This document shows positions 11,645-21,961 of a stretch of DNA of 64,000 nt, in pieces. The position numbers were made by a program, and so were the translations under genes. The notes beneath the pieces are model-generated. The model did not search any database. It worked only from the letters and a program-made list of their open reading frames with translations, and was not told where the DNA came from. Within the stretch, counting starts at the first letter, position 1. The number at the start of each line of letters is the position of its first letter. This DNA comes from Chrysophaeum taylorii (Eukaryota > Sar > Pelagophyceae > Pelagomonadales > Pelagomonadaceae): contig JAQMWT010000053.1 in NCBI GenBank assembly GCA_029834535.1, positions 32,337 to 96,336 of the forward strand, written 5' to 3'.

Positions 11645-11920
11645 CTCTTGCACACATGTTATGGAATATTTTGGGCACGTCCACTCGTACATTCCATGGC
11701 AATGCACTTAACAAGCTCCTTGAGAGCACCAAAACTAACCAGCTGCCTGAGTGACTACGCTTAGCGACACTACTCTGGACTCACAGCCTGCACAGTCGTC
11801 AAATAGACATCTTTCCATCGAAAACGATGAGTGTACATAGACACCGACAGACAGACCCCCTTATAATGTTTAGACAGTGTCAGCTGCGTGACTGAACCCA
11901 CACGTTCCCCGTCAACTGCT

Positions 11921-14190
11921 ATGGCAGAACACGCAGCACGAGCCGCACCCAAGGCGATCACAGGTGCGGATATATTGAAGCTCGAAGCTCCTGTAGTTGA
12001 GTTTCTTAACGACGGAAATCGATTTCAGCTTCAGACTCGCAAGGTATCCTTGCAAATCAAGCACATTAAGCAATTGTTACGGTCCAGTCATGCCGATGCC
12101 TTCCTCGAGTACGACTCGTACGAAGCATATACTCGGTCATGCAAGGACTACGAGATCCTCCGGAATCAAATTCTCGATCGCGTTTTCCTGGAATGGAAGA
12201 CCGACAGGGCTGCTGATCTCCGTTTAGCTGTTGATGAACTGCCCCCTGAGTATCAGGAATGGCATTTCACCAACGAAGCTTTCCCCAACTTACCTGATGC
12301 AGAAGTAGCTCAGCTAGCTACTGTCTGTTATGACTGTGAAGTCAAGGCATTACGTCCTGAAATCAATGCCCGTTTCTTAGAAGAGGAACGAATATTAAAT
12401 CGCACGCACCCGAAGGCATTAGCTTTTGACACCCGTGTTCGTGCCCCTGTTACTATGTATTCTTTAACTGCTGCTGACTGGCACACTTATCAGAACACGT
12501 ATGCTACATTCTTGCATACTTACTTCAATCTTGAAAGTGTTGGAAAACCAGCACCTGCGGCCTGGTCCGCCATCAATGAGGTGTATAACAAAAGTTATTT
12601 ACCCAACAAGGCTCGCGCCATTATGCTCATTGCCTTTAGTCACTACGAGTCTGTTACGACTACTGATGTGTCCTACATGAAACAGCAGTTTAACTCTGTT
12701 GTTTATAATCCCAACTGGTATGTCCATGTCTTTATTGAAGCTGTCCTAGAATTTAGGCAAATCTCTTACCAACTTAACCAGGAAGAGACTGACCTTCAAT
12801 TCGACTTTGGTACTCTTTGTAGAAAAATCTATGAAGAGATACATCGGCATTATGCCGATAATACCAGCAACAATCGTTACGATCGTGGTTGGGTAGATTG
12901 GTGTTATATGTATGAAACCCGATCTTCATCTCGGCCTGTGCCAGAAGCTGAACGATTGTGTCACCCTACCAACCCTAGCTACATTTTAGAGTACGCATTA
13001 GACTTATACAATGTAGTATCAAATGGGTCGAACAAAAGACGCTTAGAACGCCCCGTTTCTTGGCAACTCTATGTCGAAGGTTTGTCATCTCAACCAAAGC
13101 CAAAGTTACTACTTACAAATACGCTGGATTTAGCAGACAAAAGTCTGACTCAAACTGCTAGCACACTCGCCTTCATCACTGCGTCTCAACCTGGTACATC
13201 TTCCACGTTCAATGCTAGGCGCTTGCGTAACTCTAATGATGCTCGCCAGCCTTTCTCTCGCAGCGACTTATCGTATTATCGTTCTGGTGATTCTTACGTC
13301 ACCAAGAAAACTGCTGGACAGTCCCATGACCGTCCAATTTACCCCCGCACTTTTGACAGGTCCTCTCGGTCTAACATGAAATTATTAGATCGAACAAATC
13401 ACACCTTAAACACCCTGCGAGAACAGTGTAGTGAACTTACGAAGCATGTGGCAGATAATGATACCACGGCTCAGCTACAACCGAATATCAACAAGTTATT
13501 TGAGACTCTATTACAATCAGCTGACATTCTGTCAACGACATCTACTGAGGACAACAGTAATTTACTTCGTCTAAACGAACAACTCATGTTTGCAGAAGAC
13601 ATCATTTATGATGTAGACGTTCATCTATCCTCGACCGAAAAGTCGTTAAACTACGTGGAGCCACAACACCATACTGTTGTCACTGCTCCCACCCCAAAGG
13701 CAACTCCTCCTACTACAGACACGAAGAATGCCCCCAACACACAGGGTAATCCCTCCAATATTGTGCCTAACCTCTTTACTGCTTCCGCCATCTCGGCTTT
13801 ACCACCAGCGTTACTGTCCTCGCTATCTTCACAGGTCCAATCTGCCCTCAACTTACCACCACAAGCCGAAACCAAAAGGGATGCCGATCATACTTCGCTA
13901 TCGTCATTTGATGAAAAGCACGGCATGGCTGATGAGGCTGACGAACCATCACCACCTGTTCAACCGATTGTCATTCCAACGAATCTGCTATTGCTGGAGA
14001 ACTTCTTCACAGCCAGCCTCTCCACTACTTGCCCACATTCGGAAAACGCCTTCCTCGCCACCTACAAGAAGGTAAACAGTGTCCCTCCACATTGTTCTTT
14101 TCTATATTTTGACTCTTGTGCTACCATCTCATTGATGTCCATTTACGATTTTGCAATACCTAATCACATTATTCCACTGGACTCCAAATA
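11921..14190 (+). pseudogene. Gag plus protease N-terminal half (A2), interrupted by insertion
   Basis: About 757 codons are open from the ATG at 11921, which I prefer to the in-frame GTG at 11888 because both copies and the diverged copy C align from there (TGADILKL against TTDILKL). Residues 1-480 are the gag-like part, matching A1 and C; 480-680 are Gln/Ser/Pro-rich linker; about 728-738 read FDSCATISLMS, the protease active-site motif with Cys for the usual Gly. The frame ends at 14190 where the TTAG-tailed insertion enters within the protease fold; the remaining half resumes at about 14328. No zinc knuckle is visible. Confidence 0.8.
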
Positions 14191-14327
14191 ACTAACTAAC
14201 TAACTTCAGACCTCTCCCGAGCATGGGAGCCAGGCCGGACCGACAGGTGCCAGTCCGGAATCACGGGCCTGTAGACGAGGAGCGCCGAAAGGTCGGTCGG
14301 CGGAGAGTGACCATCAAGCTTGTCGCT
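14191..14327 (-). mobile_element. Short TTAG-tailed insertion inside the A2 protease
   Basis: Copy A1 reads straight through CCAAATA-CGCGCCG, but A2 has 137 extra bases here, starting with CTAACTAACTAACTTC (reverse of the TTAG tail) and ending in CAAGCTTGTCGC. The insert matches the 3' end of the 2266-2620 element, on the opposite strand and more 5'-truncated. Only TA is shared at both borders, so there is no clear target duplication. Confidence 0.85.
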
Positions 14328-14851
14328 ACGCGCCGATTATTATTCAAACAGCCACTGGATAACAACGTGCCTCACACATGATGTTTACACGTAACATTGT
14401 TGTTCCCCTACCAGATCATCCACAAGTTGGCTATGTTAAGATCGACTTCGCTTTATGTCTTCAGCCAGTGCACGACCGACATCTCGCTATCCTGAGCATG
14501 CTCGAGTGGAACCAGGCGAACCTGACCACTGTGTTCAATGATCGAGCCGAGCCAAAGCTCAGCGCTGTCACGAGCCGCATAGACAAAGATGTACGTATTC
14601 CCATACACTACATAGCAGCTAATTTACCGGCTCTCCCTTGTCTCACCTACAACATCGCTCGCGACAAGCAACTCGAACTTCGTTCCCTCGCATTTCCCCT
14701 CAAGCGATACCATGAAAACAGGGATCTACTGGCATACTACAACTACCTACTCCAAAGAGTTTTACCAGATCGCCCGTGGATTCGCCCTTTGGTTCTCAAT
14801 CTTCGGAAACAGAACAAGTTTGTTCAACAAAACACGCAGCCATTAACCTGA
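14328..14851 (+). pseudogene. Protease C-terminal half and tail (A2)
   Basis: Continues the protease after the insertion. ILSMLEWNQ and a flanking hydrophobic segment match the A1 C-terminal lobe. About 70 basic, Leu/Tyr-rich residues then lead to a TGA at 14849-14851. The same TGA stands at the equivalent place in A1, with the downstream frame continuing unchanged into the DNMT in both copies. Confidence 0.65.
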
Positions 14852-15658
14852 CTACTCTCACGCCCAGTGTTTATCTCACAAGAGTATAATCCCCGCAAGC
14901 CCTCTGTCATGTTACTTTGTTCCGGTTTGTCAACTCCGGCGTTCCTGTCTCAAGCCACTAATGACTTAGGCTTAAATATCAATGTAAAAGTTGTTCTTGA
15001 GTCTGATGATACGCTTGTTCGTATGTTACGCCACCGTTTCCCTACTGTATTATTATTTGAATTTCTCCCCGCCTTTATTAACAATCTTCACCTAATTTCA
15101 CCAGATGAAAGGCGCAAGTTCTATTGTGATATAATTGAGATTACTCCTCCCTGCACGAACAGGAATCTACTAAAGCAGCATAAGACAGAAGACTTACACA
15201 GCCTGCTAGACGATTCTCTTTTCGACAGCATGCTGTCAGTCATCAAGTTACTCCAGCCCTTGGTACTACTGGCTGAGATGACGCCTCCGCATAAGTACTG
15301 TCATCAAGACCACATCACAGTGGCCAACCTCATCCATACTACACTTGATTACTGTGTCGATGTTGTTGATAGGTTCCCGACCTACCTCTGTGGCGACTAC
15401 CAATCTAGAGAAATATGGATATGCATCGCACGCAGGTATTCTACTGGACCAATTAAAGCATTGTCGTGGCCTATCCTCCATCCACGCCCCTTCCTAAAGA
15501 TCGTGGATGATCTACAAGCTATTCCCAAGCGCCTTTGGCTACCTAAACACGTATCCAAAGACTGGATCCGGGTGTTCCCCGATCCTCCATATATCCCCGT
15601 TCCTACAAACGTTTGCACCTTACTCTCGCACAGGTTCTATTCAGCTTACTATGGCTGA
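14852..15658 (+). pseudogene. Cytosine-5 DNA methyltransferase domain in copia element A2
   Basis: Numbered from the GTG at 14867: motif I 14-25 (VMLLCSGLSTPA), motif II 42-58 (VVLESDD then RHRFP), motif IV 93-96 (TPPC, catalytic Cys96), motif VI 136-140 (AEMTP, Glu137), motif VIII 178-183 (YQSREI). All lie in one open frame of 263 codons. The second Arg of QxRxR is Ile here and Arg in A1, which may impair activity. No ATG precedes motif I except one inside it, so expression would need read-through of the TGA at 14849 or a fusion. A one-base insertion near 15606 shifts the frame afterwards. The target-recognition region is short or divergent. Confidence 0.8.
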
Positions 15659-16327
15659 CCTTGAGTCCCTCAATATGTTACTGCTTCGCCTTCACTCACA
15701 ACAGGCTCACGAGCAACGTACTCACTCTGTTCAATCCGAGTGTACTTATCATCAGCTGTGCTTTAAACGCTCCTCTATGGACCCGCTAACCCAATGCAAC
15801 CTACCCTATACACGTCAAGGTTTTTTACAATCCTCTATAACTTGTTTGCCAGCTTACACACTAACTCACCCACTCCTGTGTCTTATTACATAACCGTTTT
15901 CGAAACTAACCAACCGTCACACAGGTTACTACTTACAGCCTCATCAACATCACACAACTCCCACTTCTTAACTGGTGGCCACCATTCTGACGGCAACCTC
16001 ACCATAGAGAACGCCACCACCAACTATCATGCTTCCATTGACGCTTTTGGAAGCACGTATACGCTCACTGCTTCCGACATCCCCCGCGACCGGGACAGGT
16101 CCATATATTTGGAGCCGTTTGCGGGTTACTTGTGGATAGTCCAAGCCCTCCCTCAAGTTGGCTCCGCTGCCACCTATGCTATGGCACCGCCATACAAAAG
16201 CTCTTTTCCAGATGCTCTCTTGCGATGCCTGGCTGCCTTACCTACAAAGCCACCGACAACTCTTTCGACTACAAGGATTCTCATTTTGCTCTGGAAGATC
16301 ACCACTTATCTCATAGTCGCTATATAG
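15659..16327 (+). pseudogene. Linker between DNMT and integrase (A2), multiply frameshifted
   Basis: Homologous to residues 130-360 of the 1091-codon A1 frame, but spread over the frames 15507-15893 and 15794-16327. It carries SYYITVFET, GGHHSDGNLTIENA and WIVQALPQVG in the same order as A1. The region is conserved among A1, A2 and partly C (27.0-27.3 kb). I do not recognise the fold. It could be a target-recognition extension of the DNMT or an unrelated domain. Confidence 0.5.
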
Positions 16328-17790
16328 GGTACCTTCGTGGAAGTGACCGCAAACTCGGCTCTAAAATCCACTCCATGCATGCTCCATTGCCCACCGTCCG
16401 AGGGTACGCCAATATTATTTTACTCGACCCCCGCAACGGGAAATTACGCTACCCCACTCGACCGGAGTTGATTCGTGCTAACAACCACACCAAACAACAG
16501 GAATCTTTCCTCTTGTCTCTACGCCAAGACCTTTGCTGTGACATGCTCAGCAATGCTCTGCCTGCCGGTACGTACAGCACTCTGTACAAGCACCTTTCGC
16601 TCATCGTCGCCGATATTAAATCCCTTATGTTGGACCCTACCTTCCAACACACTGCTGCCGTGACGAAGAAATCCTATGTGTCCAATTTCATGACCGTTGA
16701 CCAAGCTTCCACCATGTGCAGCACAGATACCTTGTCCTTGGCACAATCTTTTATGATGTATATTTCCTGCAACTGCTTGACCGAAATGTCGTTGAACTAT
16801 ATATCTTCGTCCTACGAAGATACTCTCGCTACTCGTGATGATGAGGATGCACCTCCAAGTGACCCTGCTGCGCACCAGGATGACGACGTACCGCCTCCCC
16901 CTGCCTTAGACACCGAACTCAAGTTCGATGTTCGGCGCAAACGGCATATTCCCGCTCATCCCATTCCTCGTAAGTCCCTCGCACACGGATCTACCGAATA
17001 TCTCAATGCCAAAGAACGTGCCAATCGCTTCCACCGGGTGCATCACTGCCCCGACAACGTCGCTGCCAAGGCCCCCAACGTACTTGCTCGCCCTGGATTC
17101 TCTGCTTCCGACATACCATATCGCGACTTATGCACCGACTGCATCGCACACAACAAGCGCGACCCGCACAAGCATTTCAATGCGACCAAGCCTTCTTTTG
17201 AGCAAACACACAAAGCCGGCGAAGTCTGGGCGTGCGACGGCGGCTATGTGACCATCCCATCCGAATGGGGAGGCTTCACACATACCATCGTCTTCAAGGA
17301 ACTCATCTCGAAATTTCTCTTGGTGTACTTTACACGCACCACCAACGCCACGGAGTTCACTCAAGCTCTGGATTTTGTGTATGACATCTGTCGTACACAA
17401 CTCAACGTGCACATGCGCACCCTCTACTCCGATGCCTTCAAGCCCTACTTTAGCCAGCACACTACCTCCCCGTACCGCGTCGATAAGGGCATTCAACTCA
17501 TCGGCTTCCCGCCGCACATGCACCACTTTAACTTTGAAGTTGAGTCCGCCATCGGTTTCATCGCCTCCGCCTCCTCAACTCTCCTTCGTTCTCTCCTTAA
17601 TGCTCACTATCGTGGCGCCAAGATCGTGGAACCAGCCATCATGTTTCCGTGGGCGGTGATACACACCGTTCAAAGCTACAACCTTCTCCCGAACGCCACG
17701 CTCGAGCGCATTCATCATGCTATCCTGAGTCCGCAACAGCTACTCTACAACCAACTCAACACTCCCCAACATGACATGCTCAAGATTTTG
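16132..17790 (+). pseudogene. Linker and copia-type integrase (A2)
   Basis: One open frame up to a one-base deletion near 17788. The HHCC finger is at 17020-17150. The D,D,E triad falls at codons 17236 (Asp), 17431 (Asp) and 17536 or 17542 (Glu), the spacing known for retroviral-type integrases. Integrase would cut and join element DNA into the genome. It lies downstream of the DNMT and upstream of the missing RT, the copia arrangement. The core is well conserved with A1, with changes such as a Tyr for Phe next to the second Asp. Confidence 0.8.
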
Positions 17791-17810
17791 GCGCTGAATG
17801 TTACCTTTTA

Positions 17811-18905
17811 TTGGAGCCCCACGAACACCACAAGTGGGAACCGTGCCGCCGCAAATACTTATATCTCTGTTGCGCCAACACGCAAAACCCGCTCGTCTCC
17901 CCACGCGTCGACCATCTCGCTGACGTCGTCCTCAACCCTGAAAACGGACAAATTCGTGTTTCGTCCAAGCTGCAATTCCTCTACATGCTTCAGCATCCTA
18001 CTCCGGATCCTGAACTTGCTCCTCCGCATCACGCTCCTCCCGCGCCTTTCTCGCTCACACCCCACGCCGCTATCCAAGACCATGTCATTCAGAGGGGGAC
18101 ACGGACTCCTCATCCTCAGAGGGGGCACTCCCCACCTCCTTCAGCTCCTTCTTCGTCCCCTGCTCCTGCTTCTTCTCCCTCCTCTGACGCTCTCGCCGAC
18201 GATTCTGGCTCTATGTCACCGCCGCCCTTGCTTCCTTCTTACAAAGACCATTTTGCACAAGATGACCTCAGTCTTGTTCCAGGTTCCAAACAGCTCAACA
18301 CCCGTAAGGCAACTTCTATGCAAAATATCCAAGCCCGGCTGCAAGCGTCTACTATTGGTGCTTACAAAGCCGCTGGTGGCAAACTCGCCGATTTCCGCTG
18401 GGATCTTCGCCACCACTTTCTTACGTTCAAGTCCCCCGCCCTCTCCGCCCTTCATCTCAATGGTGGTATCCTCTGGTCTGCTATCTGCTCAGAGGGGGTA
18501 CATGCGTTGTTAGCTCGTCTTCTTCTCCCGTTGCGCACTGACTTACTTGCCCGCTACCCGCACGTCGATGGTTACTTCGCCGACGCCGAGTGCGCATCCA
18601 GCATCCCAGCTGCAACCTTTTTAACTGCTGATGGTTCACCTACGTGCCCCATTCCTCAGCCCCTTTTATCTGCGTTCACTGAACACGCTGCTGCCTTTGG
18701 CACTTCTTCCTTACAATATGCACTTACGTACCTGGCGCCGACGAGCTTCATCGATCACAACTCCTCCGAGTTTGGCGCTAATTCTGCATCTCTGTCTGAC
18801 TCGGAGGAATACCTTCTGGTCTCTACAGAGTATATCACCCAGGTCTTAAAGGCCGACCCTACTATCCATCCTACTGGAATCTGCTTCTTCTACCCCTCCT
18901 ACTGA
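17811..18905 (+). pseudogene. Integrase C-terminal part and Pro/Ser-rich linker (A2)
   Basis: Frame continuing after the deletion near 17788. The first ~60 residues (MEPHEHHKWEP, then RKYLYLCC) match the post-core segment of copia integrases. A low-complexity Pro/Ser/Ala-rich stretch follows, then a conserved segment shared with A1 (LPSYKD to SALHLNGGIL) and a Ser/Ala-rich end. In copia elements this linker leads into RT; here the frame stops at 18905 and no RT follows. Confidence 0.6.
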
Positions 18906-19020
18906 CGCTGTTTCCGCTTATCCCGAAGTCGCGCACACTGCCTCGACCGCAAGTCGGCGCAACGTCGTTAAACTATAGTTCACCAGCCACTGTTGGTCCT
19001 TGCTCGATTTTGATGTATGA

Positions 19021-21441
19021 TTAAGGGAAAACTCGCAAGTGTGGTCACTTTCCATAGAACTTATTAGAAGTTTGGTCAATTAAGTTTGGTCACTCCGAAG
19101 TTGCATTAAGTTTGATCAATCAACCCTTCAAGTTTGATTAATTTCCTTGTAAGTTTGGTCAACAAGTTTGATCACTACTCCTCAAACTTCCACAGTATTG
19201 ACCAAACTTTGGCTTTTAAAATCAAACTTAAGAAGGCTTTTCAAGGGGGCGCGTGAGCGCTTTTGGTGCGAAAATGCTTTAAAAACGAGAGCTAGGTGCT
19301 GCAGCCACGCAGAATCTACCGTCGCGTTACACGCGCGGCATGGGCACCCCCCCATGACCGCCTTAGAAGGAGGTCCATCCTAAGACAGCGCGGCGATACG
19401 CAAGGAGAGCGGGTAGCGACGCGCGGCCTCGAGAGCAGATTCCCACGGCGTGGCGTATTTAAGCTGGGCCCATTCTCGTACCTTCCATCGTTCGTAGAAG
19501 CCACCCAAACCGCGACTCTCCACGGTGGTGTTGCCGTGGTCGTGAGTCATTCTTCAGCAACAAGCGGACATCGGACACCAGACTTACATGGTCTGCGTGA
19601 GACGGATCACCCCATTCTGCATCCCAAAATCCGAGAGGGAGCGTCTTTGATAATCGACTCGGGGTCGAGAACGCGAAACTCGACGACCTCGAGAAACTGC
19701 GCGAGCAACGCCCCTCGAGCACCCAAAGATTGTAGTCCCACACTTGTGCGGGACCGTACAGGACCACGTTCAGGAATTCCTCACCGTCGCGTACCCGATC
19801 CGGAGTTAGCTGTCCAGCTTGATCATGGGACGGCAACGCGAGCACGTGCCGTTACGCCAGCATAAACAACTCGCACGACCGTAAGAGAACACCTCCTTAT
19901 CCTCCTCCTCCTCGCGCATCTCGAAAACCCCGCCCTGCCGCAAGATCTCCCCGGGAGCTGCTGCTGCACCGTCGAGCACTGTACGAGAAAGTCGGCAAAT
20001 ACAAGCTGCGGCGCGAAGGGATGTCAAGACGTCGACAGCCTCGTTCCGGGAAGATCGCCGACACCACACCTGTAATTCTAACCCAGTCTTCATTACGAGT
20101 CTAAAATATGACAAGTTTGATGTGACTGTTCGAAATTTGATCACACCAAATTGAATGCCTCCAAGTTTTGACCATACTCACGCATCAACATGCGAACACT
20201 CGCAGAACAACATATACAAACAAGGCCTGCGCAAGACAACGCTGATACCACGCTGTTTCGTCGCCCAAGATTGTTCGGATGCGCCTTATTAGTTCGATGT
20301 TTATGACAGACTACAGCGAACAATCCCGGTTCGTCATCTCGTGCCTTTAGCGGATGAACATTGTTGCAGATGTCTATCAAACGCATATGCCGAGAAGAGC
20401 CGCCTGACTGACTAACTAACTAACTAACTTCAGACCTCTCCCGAGCATGGGAGCCAGGCCGGACCGGCAGGTGCCGGTACGGAATCACGGAGGAAAATCA
20501 CGCAGTTGGGGCAGAGGCGAGGGACGAGGACGGACTTCTTGATGGTGGACCGCCACTGCGCGGTCTTGTGCGAGGTCGTGCAAAAGCGTCGCAGGCCGCG
20601 GACGTGTTGGTCCACGAACAATCGACCTGTCCGTCGCGCTCTGCCCAACCGAGCGAACCCCATCCCAGCGCGGACTTTCCGGGTGCTAACCGGCCAGCGA
20701 GCCGCCTGACTTGCCCTCCATAAAGCCCTTGATGAGGACCGACACGGCCTCGCAGAAGTGCTTCGCGCGATAGCTGGATCTTTGTCGGCAAGAAGGTTCG
20801 GAGCAGGTGTGCCTTTTAGCACACGTGACGGTATTGTCTACTTGCACGTCACAACGACCAGCACGCACATAAAAGCTGCATCTTGCATATAGCACTTGAA
20901 CGACAGCGCTGTCGCGCTGTATACCATGTTGTACATGCCGTCAACTTGCCGCCCGTGTCGAACATCATCTGCTGCAAGTCGGCCTCGAGAACACACATGC
21001 TGAACTTTGCATCTTGGTTAGATCGAGTAAAGTGGAGCCTCGCATTTGCGCGCTCTGAGCTGCGACAGCGTACTCGGCGATCTCTCATAGTCGTTTACCT
21101 TCGTCTGGGCACGCGACTTCTTGTTTTCTTTCTCGGCGTCGTGGTCAACCGACGTCGGCGTGTTACCACCACGCTCCCGCTCGACCTGAGCGACGAAACC
21201 CGCATCGATACCGTGTTCGTTTCGAAGTCGAAGGACGCTCCGGAGTCTCAGTGCGACGTGCAGAACCGCTGAATGCTTGATCACGGCGGGCCTTGTTTTG
21301 TCAGCGAACAGTATGTTTGCTCTCTAAGAGTACAAGTTTAGTCAGCCAAGATACGGATTGACTAAACTTAAGTGACCAAACTTGTTGAGGGTTTACGGTG
21401 ACCAAACATATGTGGTGGTTGGAAACTTGACTTTTCCCTAA
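19021..21441. mobile_element. Candidate DNA transposon with TTTGGTCA-rich ends, uncertain
   Basis: The left end starts TTAAGGGAAAACTCGCAAGT (19021) and the right end, reverse-complemented from 21441, reads TTAGGGAAAAGTCAAGTTT. These resemble imperfect terminal inverted repeats, each followed by clusters of AAGTTTGGTCA motifs. No target duplication or recognisable transposase was found. Frames at 19296-19865 and 20883-21272 match no family I know. The left end is also part of the inverted-repeat arm, so the element could be older than that duplication. The interior carries a TTAG-tailed insertion at 20410-20698. Confidence 0.35.
20410..20698 (-). mobile_element. TTAG-tailed insertion with 13-bp TSD
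   Basis: Flanked by the perfect repeat GAGCCGCCTGACT at 20397-20409 and 20699-20711. The insert reads GACTAACTAACTAACTAAC on the plus strand, so its TTAG tail points left; it matches the last ~290 bp of the 32821-33222 copy and is 5'-truncated within CCGGTTAGCACCCGG. The long target duplication and tail are standard marks of target-primed reverse transcription by a LINE enzyme. Confidence 0.9.
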
Positions 21442-21510
21442 TAATCTTCTTTCTTCTAACTACTAATCGACAGATGTTTGTCTGTTTGTTTGTTTGTCTG
21501 TCTGTTTGTC

Positions 21511-21878
21511 TTTAAATGTCGACTGCTAAGAGGGGGGGGTGTGTGTGGGGAGCATGAAGGATGTGGGTGGGTTTGTGGGGTATGAAGGATGTGCTTGACG
21601 GGCGGAGATAAGTACGCGGGACCTAGTCGGGGTCATCGCCGAGGCGTGGGGCAGGCGAAGAGAGGACGGGCCCCGCCCGTAGGTCGTACGCATGCTGCCG
21701 CCGGACGTATGTGCGACGAAGGGTGACGTCCTGCTGGGATCGGGCGGCCTGGGCGGGGTTCCCCGAGGCGGCGACATGGGTGAGGGCGGTGAGGGCGCAG
21801 CGAGCCCGGCCTAATGCGTTGGCGATCCCCCACTCACGGTAGATGCGGCGAGTTTGGGCCGCCTTTGCCTCTGTGAAG
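21511..21878 (-). mobile_element. LINE2 3'-end fragment inserted in helicase unit 1 (empty-site allele for E2)
   Basis: A 368-bp insertion in the TTTGTCTG microsatellite, flanked by the 17-bp repeat TTGTCTGTCTGTTTGTC (21494-21510 and 21879-21895). It matches the 3' end of LINE2 (44104-44381 joined to 52746-52840) without interruption. It shows the sequence of LINE2 before element E2 entered, in particular GGTGAGGGCGGTGAGGGC at about 21780-21797. Confidence 0.85.
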
Positions 21879-21961
21879 TTGTCTGTCTGTTTGTCCCTCG
21901 ATTTAGGGTGAGGATCAGGTAGGCGCGAGAGTAAGGGTCAGGTAGACGCGAGAGCCAGACA

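Larger units (their letters stand above)
11645..19002 (+). mobile_element. Ty1/copia-type retrotransposon copy A2 with DNMT, 3'-truncated
   Basis: Same domain order as A1: gag, protease, DNMT, long linker, integrase, Pro-rich linker. It keeps an intact gag start and a DNMT frame open through its motifs. It is broken by a SINE-like insertion in the protease (14191-14327), by single-base indels near 15606 and 17788, and by several indels in 15.8-16.2 kb. It stops at 19001, just before the point where A1 enters RT, then jumps to sequence that in A1 lies about 380 bp further on, so the RT start is lost. Confidence 0.85.
11645..19209. repeat. Right arm of large inverted repeat (pairs with 3482-11083)
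   Basis: Plus-orientation arm with copy A2 and the inverted TTTGGTCA block at 19003-19209. It faces away from the left arm across the LTR-like spacer. Relative to the left arm it has the 14.2-kb insertion and lacks the counterpart of 3684-4065. Confidence 0.8.

Noticed and set aside
19296-19865. 189-codon plus-strand frame as a host gene
   Set aside because: No recognisable domain, alternative frames of similar size overlap it, and it lies between transposon-like ends.
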